Source of the DNA: Thermodesulfobacteriota bacterium
GTDB lineage: Bacteria; Desulfobacterota; DSM-4660; Desulfatiglandales; Desulfatiglandaceae
Direction: 5' to 3'
Assembly: GCA_028278625.1 (NCBI GenBank)
Contig: JANQDY010000084.1
Coordinates: 1 to 64,000 of the forward strand
Length of the DNA stretch: 64,000 nucleotides
Shown: positions 8,840 through 16,949 of the stretch, one piece after another
Layout of the letters: each line of letters starts with the position of its first letter
Position numbering within the stretch: the first letter of the stretch is position 1
The notes under the pieces: generated by a model
What the model was told of the DNA's origin: nothing
The model's database searches: none
The model's input: only the letters and a program-made list of their open reading frames with translations
Translations under genes and position numbers: made by a program

Positions 8840-10066
8840 ATGCCCGTTTACGAATACCGGGCCCTGGACAAAGCCGGCCGGAACCGGAATGGGATCATTG
8901 ATGCTGACAGTCCCATCGCGGCACGGCAGAAATTAAGGGAAACAGGCGTTTTTCCGGTCAGCGTCAATGCTTCCGCATCCTCGGCCAGGGGAACTGACGC
9001 AGGCAAGACGGTTCGATGGCCCCTTCTAAGACGAATCAAACCGGGTGAACGGTCTGTTGCCACCCGCCAGCTGGCCATTCTTCTGGGTGCGGGCATTACC
9101 CTGGTGGCGGCCCTTGAAGCCATGATCATGCAGGTTTCAAACCCGGCATTCAAGCGGGTACTGGCCCAGGTCAAAGAATCGGTCAATGAAGGCAACAGCT
9201 TGGCCCATGCCCTGTCCGGTCACCCCAGGGTCTTTTCCGATGTCTACATCAACATGGTTCGGGCCGGAGAAGCCTCGGGATCCCTTGAACTGGTATTGCA
9301 CCGGCTGGCCGACCTTAGCGAACAGCAGCAGGCATTAAGGGGAAGACTGAAGGCGGCCATGGCATACCCGGTGCTGATGAGTTGTGTCGGCGTTGTGGTG
9401 GTTTTTTTCCTGGTGGCCTTCGTGGTTCCCAATGTGACCCGCATTTTCAATGAAATGCACCAGGCGCTCCCCCTGCCAACCATCATCCTCATTGGGATCA
9501 GCCGCTTCCTCATGGACTTCTGGTGGTTGGTTCTTGCCATAGGGGCAGGTGCCATGGTCCTGTTTTGGCGTCTTGTAAAAACCCAACGGGGCCGTTACGT
9601 GTGGGATCACGTAAAATTGGCCGTACCCCTTTTGGGTGCTTTCAATATCAAAACAGGGGTGGCCCGTTTTTCCCGCACCCTGGGGAGCCTCCTTCAAAAC
9701 GGTGTACCGCTTCTGACCGCTTTGCAGATTGTCAAGAATGTGGTGGGGAACACCCTTTTTGCCCGTATCATTGATGATGCCATGGATGCGGTTGAGAAAG
9801 GGAACGCCCTTTCAAACGCCATCGCGGGAAACCAATGCTTTCCGCCCATATCGGTACAGATGATTTCAGCGGGTGAGCAGAGCGGCCATCTGGAAGAGAT
9901 GCTGGATCGCATCGCCGACATGTATGAGAGGGAGGTGGAGGCACAGGTCATGACCATGACCTCCATGCTGGAGCCGGTAATGATCCTTTTCATGGGCGTC
10001 ACCGTCGGCTTCATCGTCATTTCAATGTTGCTGCCGATCTTTGATTTGAATCAAATGATCCGTTAA
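8840..10066 (+). CDS. gspF: Type II secretion inner-membrane platform protein GspF
   Basis: A 408-residue protein beginning MPVYEYRALDKAGRNRNGII, the standard GspF/PilC opening. Two T2SSF repeats follow, each with helical cytoplasmic segments ending in long hydrophobic helices (around residues 170-190, 220-240 and 375-400). VATRQLAILLGAGITLVAAL and MVRAGEASGSLE are diagnostic. GspF is the membrane platform that couples the GspE ATPase to pseudopilin assembly. GGAG sits 8 bases before the ATG. It is the first gene of a 14-gene run; a PilC assignment is excluded by the flanking pseudopilin genes. Confidence 0.93.
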   Translation: MPVYEYRALDKAGRNRNGIIDADSPIAARQKLRETGVFPVSVNASASSARGTDAGKTVRWPLLRRIKPGERSVATRQLAILLGAGITLVAALEAMIMQVSNPAFKRVLAQVKESVNEGNSLAHALSGHPRVFSDVYINMVRAGEASGSLELVLHRLADLSEQQQALRGRLKAAMAYPVLMSCVGVVVVFFLVAFVVPNVTRIFNEMHQALPLPTIILIGISRFLMDFWWLVLAIGAGAMVLFWRLVKTQRGRYVWDHVKLAVPLLGAFNIKTGVARFSRTLGSLLQNGVPLLTALQIVKNVVGNTLFARIIDDAMDAVEKGNALSNAIAGNQCFPPISVQMISAGEQSGHLEEMLDRIADMYEREVEAQVMTMTSMLEPVMILFMGVTVGFIVISMLLPIFDLNQMIR

Positions 10067-10111
10067 ACGAAAGATCATATGGCTGGCCTCGGAAACAGGA
10101 AGGATTGTGAT

Positions 10112-10555
10112 ATGAGCAAAAAACATTTGAATGTTCAAGGCTTCACGCTGATTGAACTGATGGTGGTCATCGTTATTTTAGGGATCCTGGCAGGCCTCAT
10201 CATCCCGCGGATCATGGGGCGGCCGGAGGAAGCCAGAAGAATGAAAGCCAGGGTTCAGATGGAGAGTATCGAAACCGCCCTCAGACTCTATAAACTGGAT
10301 AACGGGATTTATCCCTCCACTGAGCAGGGGCTTCAGGCGCTGGTGGAAGCACCCACCGCGGGAGAACTGCCGAGGGCCTGGCGAAAAGGGGGGTATCTTG
10401 AGAAGGGGCAGATACCGAAAGACCCGTGGGGGCACGAATTTGTCTACCTCAGTCCCGGCCTTCACGGAGACTTCGATCTCCTGAGCTACGGCGCCGACGG
10501 CCAGCCCGGAGGAGAAGACCAGAATAAGGATGTTAACAGCTGGGAACAGGAGTAA
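10112..10555 (+). CDS. gspG: Major pseudopilin GspG
   Basis: A 147-residue major pseudopilin. After a short basic leader, the prepilin-peptidase site is G|FTLIELMVVIVILGILAG with Glu at +5. The C-terminal domain has the GspG pattern: DNGIYPSTEQGLQALV, IPKDPWGHEFVYLSPG and a calcium-loop region ending DLLSYGADGQPGGEDQNKDV. It polymerises into the periplasmic pseudopilus that pushes substrates through the secretin. The ATG at 10112 is chosen over 10079 because it gives the normal leader length and follows an AGGAAGG stretch. The prepilin peptidase (GspO/PilD) needed to process it is not in this window. Confidence 0.93.
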   Translation: MSKKHLNVQGFTLIELMVVIVILGILAGLIIPRIMGRPEEARRMKARVQMESIETALRLYKLDNGIYPSTEQGLQALVEAPTAGELPRAWRKGGYLEKGQIPKDPWGHEFVYLSPGLHGDFDLLSYGADGQPGGEDQNKDVNSWEQE

Positions 10556-10560
10556 CCCTT

Positions 10561-11088
10561 TTGGCACAATGCCCATATGGTCCGGTTCGGAATCACCATG
10601 GGTTTACACTCATGGAACTTGTGGTGGTCGTCATCCTCATTGTCATGATGATCGGGCTGACCATGCCTCAGATTCGAAACACCCTGCTCAGCGATGTATT
10701 GAAACGTACGGCACTTCGAATGGCGGGACTGGCGAAGAACCTGAGGGATGACGCCATGCGGGAACAAAAGACCTACGGGCTCTACATGGATATGGCGGAG
10801 CAGCAATACTGGATCGGTTTTGAATCAATGACCGAAGAAGAACTGGCCCTCGCAAAGGAAAACGCCGAAAAATTATCCGGTGATGTAGAAATTCTCGATG
10901 TATGGTACAAGGACCAAGGGAAAGTCAGTGAGGGTGAAGCGGTGATCCTCTTTTTCAAAAAGGGCTATGTTCAACCTTCCGCAATCCATCTCGGTGATGG
11001 TGGCAGGCGGTTCACCGTTTTGTTGAATCCCTTCGGCGGCAAAGTCAAAGTTCTGGACGAATATGTTGATTTTGAAAGCGAACCCTGA
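10561..11088 (+). CDS. gspH: Minor pseudopilin GspH
   Basis: A 175-residue protein with the cleavage site G|FTLMELVVVVILIVMMIG preceded by a 14-residue leader. The start is a TTG at 10561 with AGGAG 8 bases upstream; no in-frame ATG lies before the cleavage site. The rest is a GspH/FimT-like beta-rich domain. GspH is a minor pseudopilin near the pseudopilus tip. It lies 5 bases after gspG and overlaps gspI by 26 bases, so translation is coupled. Confidence 0.85.
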   Translation: MAQCPYGPVRNHHGFTLMELVVVVILIVMMIGLTMPQIRNTLLSDVLKRTALRMAGLAKNLRDDAMREQKTYGLYMDMAEQQYWIGFESMTEEELALAKENAEKLSGDVEILDVWYKDQGKVSEGEAVILFFKKGYVQPSAIHLGDGGRRFTVLLNPFGGKVKVLDEYVDFESEP

Positions 11089-11485
11089 GGCCAAAGGATT
11101 TACTTTCCTGGAGGTCATGATTGCCGTCGCCATTCTGTCCATCGCGCTGGCGGCGGTCCTGGGACTTCAGTCCCGAAGCCTGACACTGGCGGCTGAGAGC
11201 CGCTTCCATACCGCCGCCGCGCTGCTGGCTCAGGATAAGATGGCTGAAATGGCCGTGGCCCCGTTGGAAAAACTGACCTCGGACTCAGGTGATTTTGAAG
11301 ATCCATTCGCGGCCTATGCCTGGCGCGCGACGGTTCAAAACGCCGACCTGCCAGGCATTGACCGAATGAAGGGCCGGTTAAAACGCATCGATCTGTCGGT
11401 CACCCAGGGAGACGGGGCGCTTTTTCGGTACGATGTGAGGCTTTACCGGTTTTTTCCGCCGGAAACATCCACGGGTGAAAAATGA
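11063..11485 (+). CDS. gspI: Minor pseudopilin GspI
   Basis: A 140-residue pseudopilin with the processing site G|FTFLEVMIAVAILSIALAAV (Glu at +5) and the GspI-type follow-on ESRFHTAAALLAQDKMAEM. GspI is the core of the GspI-J-K tip complex that starts pseudopilus assembly. The gene overlaps gspH by 26 bases and gspJ by 4 bases (ATGA), typical of stoichiometrically linked subunits. Confidence 0.9.
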   Translation: MLILKANPEAKGFTFLEVMIAVAILSIALAAVLGLQSRSLTLAAESRFHTAAALLAQDKMAEMAVAPLEKLTSDSGDFEDPFAAYAWRATVQNADLPGIDRMKGRLKRIDLSVTQGDGALFRYDVRLYRFFPPETSTGEK

Positions 11486-12189
11486 GAAGGAACAAACGCC
11501 GGCGACCCGGAAATTATGCCCCAACCCAAGGGTTCACGCTCCTTGAGATCCTTCTGGCCATCTTCATTCTGACGCTGGTGGTGTCGGCGGTTTTCGGCGC
11601 CTTTAGAGGGACCTTCAAAGTGGTGGATGAAACCGAAACAGAGGAAGAGATCTATGCCTCAGCCCGGGTGGCCCTGGAACGCATTTCCGAGGATCTGGCC
11701 GGCGCTTGCGGAGACATTTTAACCCCAGGGGGCTCATCCGACGCTAAGCGCCAGGATGAGCGGGTGGTCTTCCTGGGAAAGGACCGTCGGGTGGATGACC
11801 GAAGCGCGGACACCCTCCGTTTTCTCTCGTGGGCCCATCTCTCCTTCAAAACCGGCCCCCCGGAGGAAGGACCGGCCGAGATCAGCTATTACACAACATT
11901 TCAAGAAGAAACCGGGGAATTGGCCCTTTACCGATCAGACACCCTCGATTATCTCGAAAGCCTCACGGAAGGTCAAGGCGGCCTGCTCCTCTGTGAAGGC
12001 CTCAAATGGATCGATTTCGTCTATTATGACAAAGAGGGCAATGCACACAGGGAGTGGCCCCCCCAAGAATCCGGGGGTAAAAGGGCATTGCCGTCGCGGG
12101 TTGAGATTTCAGTGGGGCTTCATAACACCCTTGATCCGGACAATCCGCTGCAGTTTGTGACCGGTGTCCCGCTGCCGCCCGTTTTGTGA
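11482..12189 (+). CDS. gspJ: Minor pseudopilin GspJ
   Basis: A 235-residue pseudopilin with a 17-residue basic leader, then G|FTLLEILLAIFILTLVVSAV (Glu at +5). The C-terminal part fits GspJ: ARVALERISEDLAGA, a strand-rich middle and RVEISVGLHNTLDPDNP. It binds GspI and GspK at the pseudopilus tip. The gene overlaps both neighbours by 4 bases. Confidence 0.9.
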   Translation: MRRNKRRRPGNYAPTQGFTLLEILLAIFILTLVVSAVFGAFRGTFKVVDETETEEEIYASARVALERISEDLAGACGDILTPGGSSDAKRQDERVVFLGKDRRVDDRSADTLRFLSWAHLSFKTGPPEEGPAEISYYTTFQEETGELALYRSDTLDYLESLTEGQGGLLLCEGLKWIDFVYYDKEGNAHREWPPQESGGKRALPSRVEISVGLHNTLDPDNPLQFVTGVPLPPVL

Positions 12190-13184
12190 GGAATATGGTG
12201 CCATACGCTTTACGGCTCAAAAATCAGAGAGGCTTCGCACTGGTCCTGACACTTCTCATGATCAGCATGATTGTGGTGGCGACCCTTCAGTTCAACAGCT
12301 CCGTATGGTCGGGGCTGTATGGATCGGACAACCTGAAGGAGTCGGCCCGGCTCCGGCTGGTGGCCCGTTCCGGATTTGAGTGTGCCGCCATGGTGCTGTC
12401 CGAGGATGTTGCCGACAATCAAACGGACACCCTTCTGGAACCATGGGCGAAATCGGGAGATCTTTCACTGCAATCGACGGCACTCTTTGAAAAGGGGCAT
12501 TTTCAGGTGGCGATTTCAGACCTTTGCGCCAAAATCCCCATCAATCAACTCCTTGATGACGAAGGCCAATGGCGCCCGGCCCAAAAGAACCTTTTTGAGC
12601 GATTTCTGCTGTCAAAATCTTTCGGACTCGATCCGGATCAGGTATCAGACCTGATGGACTACATCAAAGACTGGCTGGACCCTGATGACGAAGTCTCCCG
12701 CTTCAGCGTGGAATCCGGTTACTATCAGGGGCTCGATCCCCCCTATGCGTGCGCAAACGGCCCTCTCACATCCCTGGACCGGTTGACCCTTATCAAGGGA
12801 ATGACCGAGGAACTGGTTTACGGCACAGGGGAAAAGCCGGGGATCATGCCATACCTGACGCTTTTTGGAAACGGGAAAATAAATATCAATACGGCGGGCC
12901 CTCTGGTGCTGAAGGCCCTGTCACCTGAAATGACGGATGAGATGGTACGGAACATGATCGCTTATCGGAAAAGCGCCTCGAACGATCTGTCGGATCCCAA
13001 ATGGTACCAAAAAGTGCCCGGAATGGATCACATCGTCATGGACGCCGACCTTGTAAGCACCCGGAGTGATTACTTTCTCATTCAGTCAACGGGGGTCCTG
13101 GAAACCATGGCGCAGCATCTGACGGTTTCCGTTTTCCGGGAACCGGGAAAACCGTTGCAAATTCTCAATTGGAAAGCCGCGTAA
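12186..13184 (+). CDS. gspK: Tip pseudopilin GspK
   Basis: A 332-residue protein with the leader RLKNQRG followed by FALVLTLLMISMIVV. It lacks Glu at +5, which is normal for GspK because it caps the filament. The large C-terminal domain has DLMDYIKDWLDPDDE, PLTSLDRLTLIKGM and GKININTAGPLVLKAL, all GspK hallmarks (helix-hairpin-helix-like SAM domain). The start is a GTG at 12186 overlapping the gspJ stop; an ATG at 12195 is an alternative. It abuts gspL directly. Confidence 0.9.
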   Translation: MRNMVPYALRLKNQRGFALVLTLLMISMIVVATLQFNSSVWSGLYGSDNLKESARLRLVARSGFECAAMVLSEDVADNQTDTLLEPWAKSGDLSLQSTALFEKGHFQVAISDLCAKIPINQLLDDEGQWRPAQKNLFERFLLSKSFGLDPDQVSDLMDYIKDWLDPDDEVSRFSVESGYYQGLDPPYACANGPLTSLDRLTLIKGMTEELVYGTGEKPGIMPYLTLFGNGKININTAGPLVLKALSPEMTDEMVRNMIAYRKSASNDLSDPKWYQKVPGMDHIVMDADLVSTRSDYFLIQSTGVLETMAQHLTVSVFREPGKPLQILNWKAA

Positions 13185-14675
13185 ATGGCTGGTAGCGTTA
13201 CAGGCATCGATATCAGTGACGATCATCTGACCGCGGTTCAGGTGCAAAGAGGGATGGGTGGATGGGAAATCACGGCCTGCGCCCGATTTCCCCTGCCCCG
13301 ATCTTCCCAAGAAGACGACGAAGATGCCCTTGATCAAGCACTCTCGTCCCTTTCCCAATCCATGAACCCGCAGGGAGGAGAATGCATCGTCACGCTTTCA
13401 GGCAGCGAAACCTACTATCGAAATCTCACGGTTCCGTTTAAGGACAGACGAAAGCAACGGGAAATCATATCCTTTGAACTGGAACCGAATATCCCGTTTC
13501 CCGTTGATGATCTGATCATCGACTTTCTTCCCATAACCGGCCTTGAAGAAACGGAACTGGTGACGTTCTTCGCTGAAAAGCGGATCATCGGCCAGCGGCT
13601 GAGTCTTTTCGAGGCCCACGGCATTAACCCCGAAGCCATCTGCGTTCGCTTGATTCCCCTGGCACTGCGGCTGTTGTCCGTAAATGAAACGCCCAAAAAC
13701 GGCCTTTTGCTGGAACTGGGTGAAAAGCGGGTGACCCTTCTCATATGGCAGAGAAAGCAGGTGGCTTTCATCCGTACCTTTGCTTGCGGAAACCGGACCG
13801 ACGACAGATCCGAAAGCGGCCCGCCCATGGATGAGGGTCCGTTGGATTTTCCAGCCCTTTTGAATTCCGTACGCCAGACCGTTCATGGCTTCGGGGCCGA
13901 ACGAAAGGATTTTGAGCCGCCGGAGGCGGTTTTTCTGACCGGCCGGCGGGCAAGCCTATCAGCTGCACCGGAATTGGTCACAGAATACCTGAAAATACCC
14001 GCCCGAGGGGTGGATCTGTTAACGGACAACCGTATCCGGATGGGAGACCTTGCCAAAACGGATTGGGAAGGACCGGCCATGGAGGGGGCCCTCTCTCTGG
14101 CCCTGGGCTGGTACAGTGCCAGGGGGTTGGGCCCCAATTTCAGGAAAGACGAATTCCAAATCGAAAAGCGATCCTTCTTCCGGTCCAAATTCTTCAAAAA
14201 AGCCGTTGCCTGGCTGCTCGTTATTGCGGCGCTTTGGGCCGCCGATATGGGAGTGGACATCTATTTTCTAAAACAACGGGCCGCCGCCCTTGATGAACGG
14301 ATTCTCCTTCTTTTCAAAAAGGGGTTCCCTCACATCACAAGGATCGTGGATCCCGTTAAGCAGGCCCGGATTGAAATAAACCAGTTGAAACGTTCCGCAA
14401 CCCCCGGCCAGGTGGCGGATCCGAACGGGAAAACCCTCGATTTATTGCTGGAGATTTCAGAACGCTTGCCCGAGGCCATGGATCTTACGGTATCGCGTCT
14501 GGTGATTGATCCTGCCGCCATCAGGATAAAAGGGAATACCGACACCTATAACACCGTGGACCGGGTGAAGCAGGGCCTTGAAAAATCATCCCTTTTCAAG
14601 ACCACCACCATCAGCTCGGCCAATCTTGACCGGGGAAACAACAGGGTGCTTTTTGAGATCAAGCTGGAGCGATGA
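13185..14675 (+). CDS. gspL: GspL-type T2SS platform protein (PilM-like plus PilN-like halves)
   Basis: A 496-residue protein. Residues 1-320 form a cytoplasmic actin-like (PilM/GspL) domain starting VTGIDISDDHLTAVQVQ with the GspL-type ELEPNIPFPVDDLIID. A single membrane helix follows (AVAWLLVIAALWAADMG, near 345), then a periplasmic PilN-like ferredoxin-fold segment with a coiled coil. GspL recruits GspE and links it to GspM. The gene begins immediately after the gspK stop and overlaps gspM by 4 bases. It is longer than many GspL proteins (about 400 residues). Confidence 0.82.
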   Translation: MAGSVTGIDISDDHLTAVQVQRGMGGWEITACARFPLPRSSQEDDEDALDQALSSLSQSMNPQGGECIVTLSGSETYYRNLTVPFKDRRKQREIISFELEPNIPFPVDDLIIDFLPITGLEETELVTFFAEKRIIGQRLSLFEAHGINPEAICVRLIPLALRLLSVNETPKNGLLLELGEKRVTLLIWQRKQVAFIRTFACGNRTDDRSESGPPMDEGPLDFPALLNSVRQTVHGFGAERKDFEPPEAVFLTGRRASLSAAPELVTEYLKIPARGVDLLTDNRIRMGDLAKTDWEGPAMEGALSLALGWYSARGLGPNFRKDEFQIEKRSFFRSKFFKKAVAWLLVIAALWAADMGVDIYFLKQRAAALDERILLLFKKGFPHITRIVDPVKQARIEINQLKRSATPGQVADPNGKTLDLLLEISERLPEAMDLTVSRLVIDPAAIRIKGNTDTYNTVDRVKQGLEKSSLFKTTTISSANLDRGNNRVLFEIKLER

Positions 14676-15196
14676 TGCAGTTGGGAAAAAGAGAGAAACG
14701 GTTTGTACAGGCGGCAGTTGTTGCCATTGGGATCTTCTGCCTTCTTCAGTTTGGCGTTCTTCCCGTGCTGGCGGACCGTAAACAGCTCCAACAGCGGATT
14801 AGAGATAAAGAGACGGACCTGAAGGAGATGGTTCGCATGGGGGAGGAATACGGCCTTCTTAAACGGCAATCCCGTGCCGCCAAGAATGTTCTTCAAAGAA
14901 GAGCCGCCGGATTCACCCTTTTTTCATTCCTTGAGAAAGCGGCGGGAAAAGCCGGGGTCAAGGGCCATATCAAATACATGAAACCATCCTCTTCCAAGGG
15001 GGAGGGAGGTCTTAAAGAAGCCATGGTTGAAATGAAACTGGACGGCATCTCCCTTAAAAAACTCATGGATTATCTCTATCGCATCGAACTGGCCGGGGAG
15101 GCCATTTCGGTGAAAAGATGCGCTGTCACTGAAAACAAGCGGAAAAAAGGGGCACTGGACGTCGTGCTGCAGGTCGTCACGCTGGAGTCTTCATGA
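14672..15196 (+). CDS. gspM: T2SS platform protein GspM
   Basis: A 174-residue bitopic protein: a short cytoplasmic start (LGKREKRFVQAA), one membrane helix (VAIGIFCLLQFGVLPVLA), a coiled coil (RKQLQQRIRDKETDLKEMV) and a small alpha/beta periplasmic domain. This is the GspM/PilO plan. It pairs with GspL in the inner-membrane platform, and the assignment is helped by its place between gspL and gspN. Both neighbours overlap it by 4 bases. Confidence 0.8.
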   Translation: MMQLGKREKRFVQAAVVAIGIFCLLQFGVLPVLADRKQLQQRIRDKETDLKEMVRMGEEYGLLKRQSRAAKNVLQRRAAGFTLFSFLEKAAGKAGVKGHIKYMKPSSSKGEGGLKEAMVEMKLDGISLKKLMDYLYRIELAGEAISVKRCAVTENKRKKGALDVVLQVVTLESS

Positions 15197-16071
15197 AAAA
15201 AGTCGTAAAGTACGGAGGTTATCTCCTTTACGCCGCTCTGGTGGCCGGACTTCTCCTTTATGTGCGGTTTCCATCGGTGGCAATAGAATCATTTCTGGTA
15301 CAGGCCGCGGACCGGATGGATCCCCAGATTCTCTTTAAGACAGCATCCTTTGATCCCTCTTTTCCCCCCGGCATTCGGCTTAAAAAGCCTTCCTTTTCAT
15401 TAAAGGAACGTCCTCAAACCGCCCTGTTCGAGGCGGATTTGCTTTCCGTGACGCCGGGGCTGGGATCATTTCTCACGGGGGAGCCGGAACTCTCTTTTGA
15501 TGCCAAGGCCTATGGGGGAGCCCTATACGGCCAGGTTCTTTTTGGTCCAAACCGTGAACCGAAGGATTTTTCCCTCTCCCTTGAGGATGTTCGTATTCAG
15601 GAATACGGCTATTTGCCCAGCCTTGGCATCGGAGATCTTTCAGGTATTCTGAGCGGGGATTTGAGGTATGAGGGGTCTCTGGATCGGATCGTAATGGGAA
15701 ACGGACAAGGGAAATTTCTCCTTAGAGAAGGAAAAATAGACCTTTCAAAGCCGTTTTTGGGCCTTCAAACCCTCCCTTTCGGTGAACTGAAAGCCCGATT
15801 CAGCCTCAAGAAGGGAACCATCACCCTGTCGTCCGTTTCCCTTGACGGAAGGGGATTCCAGGGATCTCTTTCCGGCACCATCTATCTGAACCGGATAACG
15901 GACCGCAGCCGGCTCAATTTGAAGGGGACCATCGAACCCATTCCGGAATATCTGGAGACCCTCAAAGGGGGGCAGGCCCTTTTAAGCATTCTTGGGGGAG
16001 GGCGTAACGGTAAGAAACGCTCTTTTGTGGTTCAAGGCACTTTCAGATCGCCGAAGTTTCGGTTCATTTAA
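15193..16071 (+). CDS. gspN: T2SS protein GspN
   Basis: A 292-residue protein with an N-terminal signal anchor (YGGYLLYAALVAGLLLYVRF) followed by a beta-rich periplasmic region containing YGGALYGQVLFG and LSGILSGDLRYEG. These match GspN of T2SS clusters in delta-proteobacteria and spirochaetes, which resembles the AsmA/TamB-like lipid-transfer folds. Its exact role in secretion is not settled. It is kept inside the operon between gspM and gspC. Confidence 0.75.
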   Translation: MKKVVKYGGYLLYAALVAGLLLYVRFPSVAIESFLVQAADRMDPQILFKTASFDPSFPPGIRLKKPSFSLKERPQTALFEADLLSVTPGLGSFLTGEPELSFDAKAYGGALYGQVLFGPNREPKDFSLSLEDVRIQEYGYLPSLGIGDLSGILSGDLRYEGSLDRIVMGNGQGKFLLREGKIDLSKPFLGLQTLPFGELKARFSLKKGTITLSSVSLDGRGFQGSLSGTIYLNRITDRSRLNLKGTIEPIPEYLETLKGGQALLSILGGGRNGKKRSFVVQGTFRSPKFRFI

Positions 16072-16088
16072 GGGGATAACAAGGAAAC

Positions 16089-16946
16089 ATGTCCCGTTTT
16101 TTTGAAATTCTGCTCAATCTGATCGCCCTGTTTATTTGTGTCTACATCGGCGTGGATATTTTCTACCGGTTTGTGGACGCGAAGATGCTCCCCGCAAAGA
16201 CCAGGGAACATACCACGGACATCGTTTCGGACCGTACCACCCAAAAACGGCCGTCCCTTGCCCAGTATGATAGGATCCGGCAGCGTGCCTTGCTGGGAGG
16301 CGCCGTATCAGACCTGGATGAAACAGAAGCGGCGGAAATGGGGGCCGTGGAGATCGCGGCCCTGAAACCCACCCGCCTGAAGCTGGCGTTGCTCGGCACC
16401 GTATCGGGCCCCGAAGAGATGGCCTTTGCGGTGATTGAAGAAAAAAAGAAGCGGAAGCAGGACCTCTATCAGACCGGTGATAAAATTCAGGGCGCCATGA
16501 TCAAAAAGGTTCTGAGGGGCAAAGTGGTACTGGTGGTGGAAGGCAAAGACGAAATCCTTGAAATGGAACAGATGAAGGCCGGAAAACCAGGGGCCGGAGG
16601 ATCCGGCAGGGGAATCAGGGACGACGGCTATACCATTACGGTGGGGCACGATGATCTTCAGAAATCCCTTGGAAATATCAATTCACTGTTGACCCAGGTG
16701 CGCATCCGCCCTTTGATCAGGGACGGCAAACCGGACGGACTGGTTCTCTCCCGGATCAAACCTGATTCCATCTTTTCCAAGCTGGGCCTTAAAAACGGCG
16801 ATGTGGTCAAAAGAATAGACAACAAAGAGATCAAAACACCGGATGATGCCTTTGAGTTTTACAACCGGCTCAAATCGGGCGCCGAGCTCTCATTGGAGAT
16901 CGGCCGCGGCACTGAAACGAAAACCCTCTACTACCGGTTTGAATAG
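16089..16946 (+). CDS. gspC: T2SS coupling protein GspC with PDZ domain
   Basis: A 285-residue bitopic protein: an N-terminal membrane helix (ILLNLIALFICVYIGVDIF), a proline-poor linker, a homology region (LKLALLGTVSGPEEMAFAVI, QTGDKIQGAMIKKVLRGKVV) near 90-150, and a C-terminal PDZ domain (VLSRIKPDSIFSKLGLKNGD, then VKRIDNKEIKTPDDAFEF). GspC links the inner-membrane platform to the secretin through the homology region, and the PDZ domain is implicated in substrate choice. It is placed after gspN rather than at the operon front as in gamma-proteobacteria. Confidence 0.87.
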   Translation: MSRFFEILLNLIALFICVYIGVDIFYRFVDAKMLPAKTREHTTDIVSDRTTQKRPSLAQYDRIRQRALLGGAVSDLDETEAAEMGAVEIAALKPTRLKLALLGTVSGPEEMAFAVIEEKKKRKQDLYQTGDKIQGAMIKKVLRGKVVLVVEGKDEILEMEQMKAGKPGAGGSGRGIRDDGYTITVGHDDLQKSLGNINSLLTQVRIRPLIRDGKPDGLVLSRIKPDSIFSKLGLKNGDVVKRIDNKEIKTPDDAFEFYNRLKSGAELSLEIGRGTETKTLYYRFE

Positions 16947-16949
16947 CAG